The notes beneath the pieces are model-generated. The model searched no databases and had not been told where the DNA came from. It saw nothing but the letters and a program-made list of their open reading frames with translations. Source: Lepus europaeus (lineage: Eukaryota; Chordata; Mammalia; Lagomorpha; Leporidae). From it: 64,000 nucleotides of DNA. Below are positions 11,960 through 22,859 of this stretch, piece after piece. The translations under genes and the position numbers were made by a program. Where the stretch lies: NCBI RefSeq assembly GCF_033115175.1, contig NC_084850.1, positions 19,375,218 to 19,439,217 on the forward strand, in the 5' to 3' direction. Every line of letters begins with the position of its first letter. Positions within the stretch are counted from its first letter, which is position 1.

Positions 11960-12130
11960 AGCAATTAGGAGACCTGGAATCTAGTTCTGACTATGTTGTT
12001 AATTTTCTCCGTGTGTGACTTTGGGAGCACATCATCTTTCACGTCTCTGCTGTCCTATTTCCCCATACAAACAATGAAGGTTTGACCAGATAATTTGGAA
12101 ACCCCTTTCACGTCCAAGTCCTGGAAAATG
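11960..12130 (+). repeat. MIR-like fragment
   Basis: The stretch 'gacctggaatctagttctga', then 'gtgtgactttgggagcac', then 'tctctgctgtcctatttccc' follows the MIR core. Eroded. Confidence 0.5.
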
Positions 12131-13446
12131 TCAATGCATTCATTTTCCTTTTCTCTTTATGTACCTTATGTTGTATTTTTGAGATGCATGCAAATAAATA
12201 AAAAAAGGTATTTTAAGCTGAAAGCACTTGGAGACCATAAGGCTCTTTCTTCATTTCTGGGGTTGGTAGCATGTCCAGGTGTATTTTAGTCAACCATTCT
12301 TATGGTTTCCAGTGACTTAAACCTGTATGGGATTTTGCTTAGGCCAAAAAAAGACTTATCAGTTCATGCAACCAAGCTGTGGGAAGGAAAGGACTCAAAT
12401 AACTGACACAGTTCTCTCTGTCTCCTCCTTTTCCCTCTTCCTCTCCCTCTCTCATCACTTTTTTCTTCCTTCTCTTTTTTCCTTTCCCATTTCTGTCTCT
12501 GTGAGTGTCCACTTCATTCTCTCAAACTTCTTCCACACAGCTGGATGTGTGGCAGCTGGCTAAGTTTGTACTCATACCTCCAGAGTTTTTACCAGAAAGG
12601 AATATCTACTTTTAATAATCCCAAGTATTGAAAGTACCTGGAAGGATTCTGACTGGCCCACCTTGGATCAGGTGTCCATTTCTCACATTGCAGTAGGATT
12701 TTATTGTATTTGATGGAAGACTGCAGACCATCGCTCACAATGACACTAAAATTTCTATGGTGTTTTTGTAATCAAGAGAGCCTTGGAATAATCAAATATA
12801 TTTTATGTTAAACATGAAAGACTGAGCAGTTAAATATGTTTTTAAGGCTCTTTTCTACTTTGCAAATATGCCCTGTGGTTTGACAAGAGACATCCATTTT
12901 CTATAATGTTGCCTAAGGAGTAAGCAACAGAAACTTCATTCCTTTTTTATTATTCATAACAGTACTAGATACTTACACACTATGGCATTTTCATCAAAGA
13001 ATCTCAGAACATACAATTAGCAAGTATTAGTCAGTTTTCAGATGGGAAGCCAGAGATGCTGAGAAGGCAAAGCCATGCACTCTGTCTGCCTGGGATGGTG
13101 AACTTCTGGAAAGTACCTTTTTCTAACCCAACCCTTGTCAGCGGGAGTTCAACGGTGACATATCCTGTCCAGAAGTCAGATTCCTCTGAGAAGGAAGGGG
13201 AAGTTAAGCCTGTCATAGTATCAGAGACATTCAGATTTGACTGACATGTTGGGGACCAGTTGCAGTTCAGCCTCCCTTCCAATGCATAGCTGCTTCCTAG
13301 ATTATCATTTAACATGAGTGGCCATTCAGTATCTAGAAACTAGGTGCTATTTAGGTTACTAAAGCACATTTTATTGTTGGAATTAGAAGGTTATTCTCTA
13401 AGTTGTGATCTATCTTTCCAAGATTTTTAAAAAATCTTTTCTAAAA
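12131..13446. other. Unique-looking non-coding DNA
   Basis: It contains a CT-rich stretch (about 12413-12500). There is no convincing ORF, no RNA gene and no repeat that I can name. Confidence 0.4.
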
Positions 13447-13514
13447 TTACATGTATATACATATATATTACATACACACATATATGTATATTTATATCTA
13501 TATCTATAGATCTA
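13447..13514. repeat. TA/CA-rich simple repeat
   Basis: An interrupted run of tatata, acacaca and tatcta units directly abuts the tail side of the antisense CSINE that follows. It probably grew from that SINE's A-rich tail. Confidence 0.7.
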
Positions 13515-13755
13515 TAAATCTTCCATCTACTGGTTCATTCCTCAAATGCCTGCAACATCCTGAGCTGGGACATGCCAAAGCCAGGAGCCTGTGATTCAAT
13601 AAAAGTCTCCCACTTGGGTCATCACCTGCTTCTTCCTCCCAGGGTGAGCATTAGCAGGAAGCAAGAATTGGAAAAGATCTGGGACTCACACCCAGGTACT
13701 AAAAATGAAATGTGGGCATTCCAAGAAACACCTTAACAGCTGCATCAAATTCCAA
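13515..13755 (-). mobile_element. CSINE (antisense), old
   Basis: Motifs include 'aaatcttccatctactggtt', 'caaatgcctgcaacatcc', 'ccaggagcctgtgattc', 'agtctcccacttgggtc' and 'cacacccaggtact'. Confidence 0.75.
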
Positions 13756-13789
13756 CCTTTTTTTTTTCATTCATCCTTGAAGGCCTTTT

Positions 13790-15005
13790 CCAACTGACAC
13801 CACTTAGGCTACAAATGTAGAGGTGAGTAAAAATTGGTTCCCATCTTCCAGATCTCAGTATCCATGGGAGGCAACATACCTATCTGCCTATGGTAGGTGC
13901 ATTAGTGGAGGTGTGACCATTGGTGCTGAGAAATAAAGTACCTATCTCTAATGAAGTCAGAGAAGTTCTCCTGGAGACACTAACCCTGGAGCTGATGATG
14001 GCATGGGAAGTGTATTATAGGAAGTGAGAATATCCATGTACAAGGTTCAGAGGTGAGAACAGAAATTTTCTGTGATTGGAGCCCAATGTGTAAAGGGAGA
14101 AAGGTCAAAGATGAAGATAAAGACTTGGGGCCAGATCTTGGAGAATGCTGTAGGCCAAGTTAGGAGCCTGGACTTGTAAGAAAGATGGGAATCCACTAAA
14201 TGGTTTTAAGGGGCCAGCGGGTAACATATGGGCCCCAGTTCTGGTCCCGGCTGCTCCTCTTCTGATCCAGCTCTCTGCTATGGCTTGGGAAAGCAGTAGA
14301 AGATGGCCCAAGTCCTTGGGCCCCTGTACCTGCATGGGAGACCTGGAAGAAGCTCCTGGCTCCTGGCTTCAGATCAGCCCAGCCCTGACCGTTGCAGCTA
14401 TTTGGGGATTGAAAGATGGTGGCTTTGACCAAGGTGACAGTGATGGAAGTAGAGAGAACTAGATGGCTTAGGGATACAATTTTGAGTTAGAGACAATAGG
14501 ACCTACGGGGGAGGAGGAAGATATGGGAGGATGGGTTTTTTGGTATGAGGGTTAAACACCTGGGTGGATGGTGAAATGAGCAAGATTGGGGAATGAGCAT
14601 GTTTGGAGAGAGTTCTTTTTTGAATGTGGGCATTGGAAGCCCATAGACACCAAGTTAAAACCTTGTGCTGTAGCAATGGGGGGAGAGGACACATTGAGAA
14701 ATTAAGCAGAGTGGGTGAAAGTGGATTGATTACTGTGTTTGAAATATTACTTTAGCAGCAGAATGAAGGGTGGATTACAAGTGGGAAATGAGAGATCAGG
14801 AGCCAAATTTAGGAAGGTGTTGCAATAGTTTCATCAGAAAAATACTGGCATCTGCTTTAGAGTTGTATGAGTAGGAAAGGGATGAAGGGGACAGGTTTGA
14901 AAACACTTGGGGCAGTAAAAATGACAGAATTTAGTGACAATTTACAAGGGAGAGTGATAGAAGAAAGAGTCCAGCATAATTCCTAGATATCTTTCTTATA
15001 CATGC
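13790..15005 (+). repeat. Old G/A-rich interspersed repeat, unassigned, split by a CSINE
   Basis: Phrases such as 'gaatgctgtaggccaagtta', 'gagcctggacttg', 'aatggttttaag', 'ggtgttgcaatagtttcat' and 'gtccagcataattcctag' occur in one widespread old mammalian repeat that I cannot name with certainty. The CSINE at 14208-14422 divides it. Related phrases appear near 39091-39262 and 40090-40390. Confidence 0.4.
14208..14422 (+). mobile_element. CSINE, internally deleted
   Basis: It starts 'ggggccagcgggtaacatat' and lacks part of the head. The body ('gatggcccaagtccttgggc', 'gaagctcctggctcctggct') is clear. The CT stretch and tail are lost after 'ggggattgaaagatgg'. Confidence 0.75.
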
Positions 15006-15010
15006 AGATT

Positions 15011-15166
15011 TTTTTTAATTTTTTAAACTTTTATTTAATGAATATAAATTTCCAAATTACAGCTTATGGATTACAATGGCTTTCCCCCCTCCCATAACTT
15101 CCCTCCCACCCACAACCCTCCCCTTTCCCACTCCCTCTCCCCTTCCATTCACATCAAGATTCATTT
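15011..15166 (-). mobile_element. Terminal part of the 3'UTR of element E, separated by insertion A/B
   Basis: It reads in complement as an L1 3' end: poly(T), 'cttttatttaatgaatataa', a C-rich tract, then 'cacatcaagattcatttt', where it stops. The continuation of the same L1 3'UTR is found 3.1 kb away, from 18256. So this piece and 18256-19487 were probably one 3'UTR, interrupted by the inverted pair A/B with loss of roughly 115 bases. Confidence 0.7.
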
Positions 15167-16901
15167 TTTTTAACTTTTATTTAATGAATATAAATTTCCA
15201 GTGTACAACTTATGGATTACAATGGCTTCCCCCTCCCATAACTTCCCTCCCACCCGCAACCCTCCCCTCTCCCGCTCCCTCTCCCCTTCCATTTGCATCA
15301 AGATTCATTTTCAATTCTCTTTATATACAGAAGATCAATTTAGTATAAAGATTTCAACAGTTTGCACCCACATAGAAACACAAAGTGAAACATACTGTTT
15401 GAGTACTAGTTATAGCATTAAATCACAATGTACAGCACATTAAGGACAGAGATCCCACATGAGGAGCAAGTGCACAGTGGCTCCTGTTGTTGACCCAACA
15501 AATTGACACTAGTTTATGGCGCCAGGAACCATCCTAGGCTGTCGTCATGAGTTGCCAAGGCTATGGAAGCCTTCCAAGTTTACCGACTCTGATCATATTT
15601 AGACAAGGTCATAAAAGACAGAGTGAGGATAGTAACCAATGATCCTAAGAGTGGCATTTACCAAGTTTGAACAATTATACAGCATTAAGTGGGGAAGAGG
15701 ACCATCAGTACACACAGGTTGGGAGTAGAGCCATTGGTGGTAGAATAGAGGTTATGATTACAAAGGAATGAGGCCCAAGTGCACTAGTCAGGGCCTAGAA
15801 CAAAGGACAGAGTCATTATTAGAGGAGCTAAGAAAGGTGCTGTCTAAGCTACAAGTAATTTTTCTGATTGAGAGGCAAATAGAACCTGACAGAAGGGACT
15901 TGATAATAATCTGGTGGGCTTTAGGCATTGTAAATTCAGAGGCCCAGACCTATCTATCTCTTCACATGGGGTATATCCTAAGGGAGGTGTGAACCTCCTA
16001 GGGGAAGGCACTCTGTTGACTTTCATTACTTGGCTGGCCTGGGAGGAGAGCTGGCCAGGTAAAGGCAGGGGGCATCTCTAACAAGAAATTTACAGTTCTG
16101 CCTGCAATGTTGCTGACCCTACTTGACCAACCCCTCAGCTGCAGTGGTCACTTTGGAAGTTGGGCTGAGTGAAGGGCTTTTCAGCTTAGAGCCAATAAGA
16201 TCTGTGGCTCTGACCTGGGCATCCTTCGATTCCAGGGCAGGTCCATTTCCAGTGATCCAACTCTTGGCAGAGCTGCCAGGGCTCTTCACAAGCTGACTTC
16301 TGTTGAAGCCCAGGCTTACCACATTGAAAGCCACTGCAGTGGACTGGCCTGTTGGGTCTGCTTGAGGGCAGATCACTGTACAGATCAGCCATTAATAGGC
16401 CTGCCACCCATTGCTTCTGATGCCTAGCTTTCTTTTCCTCCTGGTTTGTGTTAAAGCAGACCAGAGGATGCAAGTCAAGGGAGTGCCCAAGTCCCAACTC
16501 TAATCTTCTGTGGCCTGAACTACAAGTTTATAGTCACAGGCATGTTCTGTAGTAGTTTTTCTAAGGTAGACAATGCCCATGAGGAAAATTATATTCTCAC
16601 TTTAAAACTTTCTTTCCCTTTGGTCTGAAAGGGAGTTTTTTTTTTCTACTTACTGTATACTTCGCTGATGGCGATGTGAATCTAGCTATGAGTTTATTAG
16701 TTAAGTTCTTATTTTGGCTATGCTATTACAGAAAAATGTTAGCCATCTCTTATAAGGTCTAAAGATTAAATTGTGCATCCTACAGATTCCTTCATAATAG
16801 AATTAGTTCCCTACCTTGAAGAGAATAGAGAAGTGAAAGAACAAGTTGGGCTTAGAATAGAGAGATGAGGGAGCAAGTCCTAGATCACTTGCTGACAATA
16901 G
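15167..16901 (-). mobile_element. Chimeric L1-like element A (5'-truncated)
   Basis: In complement, from its 3' end: A-rich tail, L1 distal 3'UTR with the lineage-specific 'ccagtgtacaact' (15198), L1 homology to 'aaggtcata' (15605-15613), then non-L1 sequence to 16901. That sequence matches element C base for base over long stretches. It includes the frame with zinc-knuckle-like motifs at 16186-16497. ORF1 and 5'UTR are absent. It abuts element B head to head at 16901/16902. Confidence 0.85.
16186..16497 (-). pseudogene. Decayed ERV nucleocapsid-like ORF, copy A
   Basis: This is a 103-codon open frame. Its second half carries FQCGKPG followed by a Cys, then CQELDHWKWTC, which fits the spacing C-x4-H-x4-C of a retroviral zinc knuckle. 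By family knowledge two such knuckles in tandem mark Gag nucleocapsid. Several ligands are replaced, so no working protein is implied. Copies with the same open frame lie at 16923-17234 (B), 47500-47811 (C) and 61327-61638 (D). Identification rests on motif spacing and context alone; alternatively it may be a chance frame. Confidence 0.5.
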
Positions 16902-18255
16902 CCAGGCCACCAAAGATTAGAGATGGGACACGGGCACTCCCTTGACTTGCATCATCTGGTCTGCTTTAACACAAACCAGGAGGAAAAGAAAGCTAGGCAT
17001 CAGAAGCAATGGGTGGCAGGCCTATTAATGGCTGATCTGTACAGTGATCTGCCCTCAAGGAGACCCAACAGGCCAGTCCACTGCAGTGGCTTTCAAGGTG
17101 GTAAGCCTGGGCTTCAGCAGAAGTCAGCTTGTGAAGAGCCCTGGCAGCTCTGTCAAGAGTTGGATCACTGGAAATGGACCTGCCCTGGAATCGAAGGATG
17201 CCCAGGTCAGAGCCACAGATCTTATTGGCTCTAAGCTGAAAAGCCCTTCACTCAGCCCAACTTCCAAAGTGACCACTGCAGCTGAGGGGTTGGTCAAGTA
17301 GGGTCAGCAACATTGCAGGCAGAACTGTAAATTTCTCGTTAGAGATGCCCCCTGCCTTTACCTGGCCAGCTCTCCTCCCAGCCCAGAAAAGTAATGAAAG
17401 TCAACAGAGTGCCTTCCCCTAGGAGGTTCACACCTCCCTTAGGATATACCCCATGTGAAGAGATAGATAGGTCTGGGCCTCTGAACTTACAAGGCCTAAA
17501 GCCCACCAGATTATTATCAAGCCCCTTCTATCAGGTTCTATTTGCCTCTCAATCAGAAAAATTACTTGTAGCTTAGACAGCACCTTTCTTAGCTCCTCTA
17601 ATAATGACTCTGTCCTTTGTTCTAGACCCTGACTAGTGCACTTGGGCCTCATTCCTTTGTAATCATAACCTCTACTCTACCACCAATGGCTCTACTCCCA
17701 ACCTGTGTGTACTGATGGTCCTCTTCCCCACTTAATGCTGTATAATTGTTCAGACCTGGTTAAGGCCACTCTTAGGATCATTGGTTACTATCCTCAACCT
17801 GTCTTTTATGACCTTGTCTAAATATGATCAGAGTCAGGGAACTTGGAAGGCTTCCATAGCCTTGGCAACTCATGACGACAGCCTAGGGTGGTTACTGGCG
17901 CCATAAACTAGTGTCAATTTGTTGGGTCAACAACAGGAGCCACTGTGCGCTTGCTCCTGATGTGGGATCTCTGTCCTTAATGTGCTGTACATTTTGATTT
18001 AATGCTATAACTAGTACTCAAACAGTATGTTTCACTTTGTGTTTCTATGTGGGTGCAAACTGTTGAAGTATTTATACTAAATTGATCTTCTGTATATAAA
18101 GAGAATTGAAAATGAACCTTGATGTGAATGGAAGGGGAGAGGGAGCAGGAGAGGGGAGGGTTGCGGGTGGGAGGGAAATTATGGGAAGGGGAAGCCATTG
18201 TAATCCATAAGCTGTATACTGGAAATTTATATTCATTAAATAAAAGTTAAAAAAA
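16902..18255 (+). mobile_element. Chimeric L1-like element B (5'-truncated), inverted relative to A
   Basis: This is the near-exact reverse complement of 15167-16518. It begins 'aggccaccaaagattagaga', passes through the nucleocapsid-like frame (16923-17234), enters L1 3'UTR at 'gaccttgtctaaatatgatc' (17811), and ends with the lineage marker 'gtatactggaaattt' (18215) and an A-rich tail. With A it forms a 3.1-kb inverted repeat whose two outer ends are both poly(A) ends. Confidence 0.85.
16923..17234 (+). pseudogene. Decayed ERV nucleocapsid-like ORF, copy B
   Basis: Same 103-codon open frame as in copies A, C and D. In B the first knuckle-like stretch reads FQGGKPG, so the one Cys that A keeps there is also lost. 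The second, CQELDHWKWTC, is unchanged. No start signal or promoter is visible. Confidence 0.5.
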
Positions 18256-19487
18256 ATTTTAAAAAAAACTACCATTGGATTACTAATTATAGCATTAAAT
18301 AGCAATGTACAGCACATTAAAGACAGAGATCCTACATAATTTTTTTTTCAAATTAATTAATTTTCTATGTCATTTCCATTTTAACACCAGGCTGTTTTTT
18401 TTTTCATTTCCAATTCTCTTTATATACAGAAGATCACTTCAGTACATAATTAGTAAAGACCTCATCAGTTTGTGCCCACACAGAAACGCAAAGTATAAAA
18501 ATACTGTTTCAGTACTAGTTATAGCATCACTTGGCTTTAGACGACACATTAGGGACAGATCCCACATGGGGTGTAAGTACACAGTGACTCCTGTTGCTGA
18601 TTTAACAATTTGACACTCCTGTTCATGGCGTCAGTAATCTCCCTAGGCTCTAGTCATGAGTAGCCAGGGCTATGGAAGCCTTTAGAGTTCGCTGACTTTG
18701 ATCTTATTCCGATAGGGTCATAGTCAAAGTGGAAGTTCTCTCCTCCCTTCGGAGAAGGGTACCTCCTTCTTTGATGGCCCCGTTCTTTCCACTGGGATCT
18801 CACTCACAGAGATCATTCATTTAGGTCGTTTTTTTTTTTCCATGATATCTTGGCTTTCCATGCCTGCTATACTCTCATGGGCTCTTCAGCCAGATCTGAA
18901 TGCCTTGAGGGCTGATTCTGAGGCCAGAGTGTTGTTTAGGACATCTGCCATCCTATGAGTCTGCTGTGTATCCCACTTCCCATGTTGGATCTTTCTCTCC
19001 CTTTTTGATTCTATCAGTTAGTATTAGCAGATACTTGTCTTGTTTATGTGATCTCTTTGACTCTTAGAGAGTCAAAGCTGAAATTGATCACTTGGAGTAG
19101 TGCGATGGCATTGGTATATGCCATCTTGATGGGATTGTGTTGGAATCCCCTGGCACATTTCTAACTCCACCATTTGCGGCCAGTCCGATTGAGCATGTTC
19201 CAAATTGTTCATCTCCTCCCTCTCATTTTCCACTCTTAGATTTAACAGGGATCACTTTTCAGTTAAAATTTAAACACCTAAGAATAATTGTGTGTTAATT
19301 ACTGAGTTCAACCAATAGTACTAGAACAACAACAACAACAACAAATACTAAAAAGGATAAAGTATTACATTGTACATCTAAAGTCAGGACAGGAGCTGAT
19401 CAGTTCATTGTTGCTTATAGTGTCCATTTCACTTAACAGGTTTCCCCTTTAGCGCTCAGTTGTCACCGATCAGGTAAAACAAATGAC
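18256..19487 (-). mobile_element. L1 3'UTR with duplicated distal part (3' portion of element E)
   Basis: In complement, L1 3'UTR sequence runs from just after the ORF2-stop position ('cctgatcggtgacaactg', 19477-19460) down to 'gaaatg' (about 18402). Then come an A-run, a ~60-base spacer ('cctggtgttaaaatgg' in sense), and a second start of the distal 3'UTR ('aggatctctgtctttaatg', 18334-18316), which is cut by element B. The same double arrangement occurs at 56600-56770. The stretch around 19330-19343 carries an (AAC)n run. Confidence 0.75.
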
Positions 19488-22085
19488 AAGTATTTCACCC
19501 TTTAGGCCTCTGGGACTTTCTCATTAAGATAACTATCATGTCTAGTAACACAAGATCATTAGACTTTTTAATTCTCATTTTTATTGATAGCATTTTCCAT
19601 TATAGAAACTTAAAGTTTGGTACCACATCACATCTTGACAATCCTTCTAATATAATCCAAATAGCCTGATTAGTTGGTGTCTCTATAAGATGAGAGACAT
19701 AGGTCCTTCGATTTTTTCAGTTGGGCCCAAACTGGAAAAACCAAAGTCCAGGATTTACTGGAAATTTTAGAGACCAGATTGTTTGAAACTTTGATTTTTT
19801 GAATGCCTGTCAAGAATGCCAAGAAGGCTCAAAATCCAAAATATCTGGTTGAAATAAGATTCCTTAAAATCATGACATAACATAGACCAAATTTGATCAT
19901 TGTTACAAGGTGATTATTCAAATCTTTCAAAATAAGCACATATTTAAATAACCCATAGCTCTTAATAAAAATTCAGCTGTTTTTGAACAATTAGAATTTA
20001 ACAGACATCAAGAGAACATAATAGATTACTTTAACACATTGCTTTAACAGAGCATCAGAGTTTAATTCTATGTCAAAGAGAAATTGAGCTTCCTGTGATC
20101 TTTTGCTGTGAGGTTTCCTTCCTTTACCTTCTTTCATATTGGTGACCATGTTTCTGTGTTTCTGTGTGTAACACATCTTTAAGCATCTTTTGCAGGGCAG
20201 GACGAGTGGCAACAAATTCTTTCAGTTTCTGTTTGCTATGAAAAGTCTTAATTTCACCTTCATTCACAAATGAGAGCTTTGCAGGATATAGTATTCTGGG
20301 CTGGCAGTTTTTCTCTCTTAGTACCTGGGCTATGTCTCGCCATTCCCTTCTAGCTTGTAGGGTTTCTGATGAGAAGTCAGCTGTGAGTCTAATTGGAGAT
20401 CCTCTAAGAGTAATCTGACGTTTCTCTCTTGCACCTTTTAGGATCTTTTCTTTATGTTTCACTGTGGTGAGTTTGATTACGATGTGTCGTGGTGAGGATC
20501 TCTTTTGGTCATGTTTATTAGGGGTTCTATAAGCTTCCTGTACTAAGATGCCTCTGTCCTTCTCCAAACCTGGGAAATTTTCTGCTAGTATCTCACTGAA
20601 AATGCCTTCTAATCCTTTCTCCCTCTCCATGCCTTCAGGAACTCCTAGAACCCGAATGTTGGGTTTTTTAATAGTATCCTGTAGATTCCCGACAATATTT
20701 TTTAGATTTCTAATTTCTTCTTCTTTTCTTTGGTTTGCCTGTTTCCTTTCCTGTTCTCTGTCTTCTAAGTCTGATATTCTCTCTTCTGCTTCGCCCATTC
20801 TGTTTTTAAGGCTCTCTAATGTGTTTGTCATTTGATCTATTGAACTTTTCATTTCATTATGATTTCTAGTCACTATCAGAGTTTCTTGTTCCACTAGTTG
20901 TTTCATTTCATTTTGATTCCTCCTTAATATTTCACTTTCACGAGAGAGATTTTCTATCTTGTCCATTAAGGATTTCTGTAGTTCAAGAATTTGTTTTTGA
21001 GAACTTCTTAATGTTCTTATCAATTTTTTGAGATCTGCTTCTTGCATTTCTTCGATCTCATCATCTTCATAATCTTGAATTGGGGTGTCTTTTTCATTTG
21101 GGGGTGTCATAGTGTCTTCCTTGTTCTTGTTACCTCAGTTTTTGCGTTTGTTGTTTGGCATGTTGGAGATATTTGGTTTCTTCACTGTGGTGTTTTTTCT
21201 TGTTACACTATGGCTCTATATTAAGTGGACTGTCTGCTTTCAGTGGAGCCTTAGAGGCTTGAGATGAGTGTGGACTGAGAGCTGTGTTTGGTTCCTCAGG
21301 GTTGAGGGTGTGTCAAAGATGACACTCCCAGGTTACGTGTTGTAAATCTCTTTCTTTCTTTTTTTGATTCAAAAGGGAAGTGTTTCCACACAGCTGAACG
21401 TAATTGGAGGTAGTTAGCAGGCAAATGATATACCCACAGGAGCCAGAGATCGGAAGCTCTTTCCCAAGGACCACACAGGGAATCTCTGCTGCCCTCAGTG
21501 TGGGCTCCAATTCTCCTGCAGTCTCCCACTGGGTTGCCAAGTTAGATCCTAATCTCCTGTTATTTCACCCCTCCCCACAGAGTCAGGTTTTTCTGCTAGG
21601 CTCAGGGCCGGTGCAGACCTGAGGTCGCCCTGCTTATGATGTATGTCAAAATGGCGCCTGCTCTTTGTCTTGCTCGCCTTTGAGAGGTGAGCGGAGAGAG
21701 AGAAACTTGTGTCCATATCGGTCACTTTTTTTAATTTTTTTCCTCTCTCTCTTCTAGTTAGCCTGGTGAACTTTTCTCCACGGAGTTTCAAGCCTCGTTC
21801 CCTCTAGTCTCCTCTTTCCGCTTGCCCGCTGGTGTCTCGGGCTATTGAAGTTTGGCTCACCTCACGTTCCAGCGCTGGTGTGTTGAGTCTGCTGCTGGTG
21901 TCCCGAACTTGGGCTCCCACGCTCTCCACGCAGGTCCACTGTGAATCACTAGTTCCGGAAGAGTTTCCTCTACTGTTTCTTCCCCTACTCTTCCTTGACC
22001 TTGCAGTATCTCCACTTATATTAAACTTTCTCTCCCCTGGACTAATAGTGTGCTATCTTCCTATTCCGCCATCTTGCCGCTCTCC
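19488..22085 (-). mobile_element. Chimeric L1-like element E: 5'UTR + ORF1 + non-L1 module
   Basis: In complement, a genuine L1 5' end lies at 22085 ('gcggcaagatggcggaatag' region), followed by 5'UTR, ORF1 (to 20124) and L1 spacer to 'ggaagctcaa' (20084-20093). A ~600-base module without L1 similarity follows, to 19488, and joins an L1 3'UTR there. ORF2 is entirely missing. The module is nearly identical in C (about 48990-49588) and D (about 61995-62936). No convincing TSD is seen at the outer ends (15011 and 22085). Confidence 0.8.
20124..21161 (-). pseudogene. ORF1 of element E
   Basis: The ancestral start ATG (MPNNK) is at 21161. A C-to-T change makes a TGA at 21135-21137, eight codons in. 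From the next ATG (21110) 328 codons are open to the normal stop. They comprise an acidic N-terminus (DYEDDEIEEMQEADLKKLI), a coiled coil with heptads (about residues 30-115), an RRM-like core (KKPNIRVLGVPEGMEREK) and the C-terminal domain (SSPRHIVIKLTTVKHKEK to LPALQKMLKD-like end). It is the best-preserved ORF1 in the window. Whether re-initiation at 21110 yields protein is unknown. Confidence 0.85.
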
Positions 22086-22127
22086 AGTGTAACTCTTTCA
22101 AATAAATAAATAAATCTTAAAAAAAAA
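22086..22127 (+). repeat. CSINE tail remnant
   Basis: Only 'gtaactctttcaaataaata' and a short A-run remain. This is the sense 3' end of a CSINE bordering the 5' end of element E. Confidence 0.65.
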
Positions 22128-22417
22128 GAAAATGTAAGGGAAACACTTCAAGACATTGATGTAAGGGATGACTTATGGGATAAAAGCCTCAAGGCACAGA
22201 CTAGATAAATGAAGACTAAATAAATGGGGCTATATCAATCTCAGAAGCTTCTGCAGAGCAAAGGATACAATCAGTAGAGTGAAAACACATCCAACAGAAT
22301 GGGAAAAATATTTGCAAGCTATCTATCTGACAAAGAATTACTATTCAGAATATATCAGCAACTCGAAAAATTCAACAACAAAGAAACAACCAATCCAGCT
22401 AGGAAATGGGCAAACTG
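22128..22417 (+). mobile_element. Old L1 ORF2 fragment
   Basis: The text parallels L1-2 at 31240-31530: 'gggaaacacttcaagacatt', 'agcttctgcagagcaaagga', 'catccaacagaatgggaaaa' and 'ggaaatgggcaaa'. It encodes a decayed part of the ORF2 C-terminal region. Confidence 0.8.
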
Positions 22418-22678
22418 GGACCAGCGTTGAGACATAGTGGTTTAAGTTGCAGTGACGTCGGCATCCCATATGCGCACTAGTTCTTATCCTGGCTTCTCCA
22501 TTTCAGATCCAGCTCCCTGCTAATGTGCCTGAGAAAGCATCAGAAGGCAGCAGCCCAAGTGCTAGGGCCCCTGCAACCATGTGGAAGACCCAGGTGATGC
22601 TGCAGACTCCTGAGCGAGGCCTGGTCCAATCCTGGCTGATGCAGCCATTTGGAGAATGAACCAGAAGATGGAAGTGTG

Positions 22679-22710
<32 letters not shown>

Positions 22711-22783
22711 TTCTCTCCTCCTTTCTCTTTCTCTTTCCCTCCCCCCTCTGTTTGTAACTCTGCCTTTCAAATAAATAAATCTA
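22418..22783 (+). mobile_element. CSINE (sense)
   Basis: It starts 'ggaccagcgttgagacatag' and includes 'gctaatgtgcctgagaaagc', 'cagccatttggagaatgaac', a long CT stretch and a 'ctttcaaataaataaat' tail. It lies within the old L1. Confidence 0.8.
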
Positions 22784-22859
22784 TTTTGTTGCTGTTTATG
22801 CTACAGTTATTTTTAAATTAACTTAAAAAATTTTAAAGTAAACAAGTTTCATGTATTTC

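Noticed and set aside
15768-15992. A 74-codon frame recurring at 15768-15992, 17428-17652, 47082-47306 and 60898 onward
   Set aside because: It is antisense to the sense direction of the chimeric elements. The sense-strand frame with RRFTPPLGYTP is the likelier relic.
15167-18255. Inverted repeat as terminal inverted repeats of a DNA transposon
   Set aside because: Both outer ends are L1-type A-tails and the arms contain L1 3'UTR, so the structure is retrotransposon-derived.
20548-20835. A 95-codon frame repeated at 20548-20835, 50052-50339 and 63399-63686 (and related 4051-4338)
   Set aside because: It is the exact antisense of L1 ORF1. Its conservation comes from the ORF1 coding strand.
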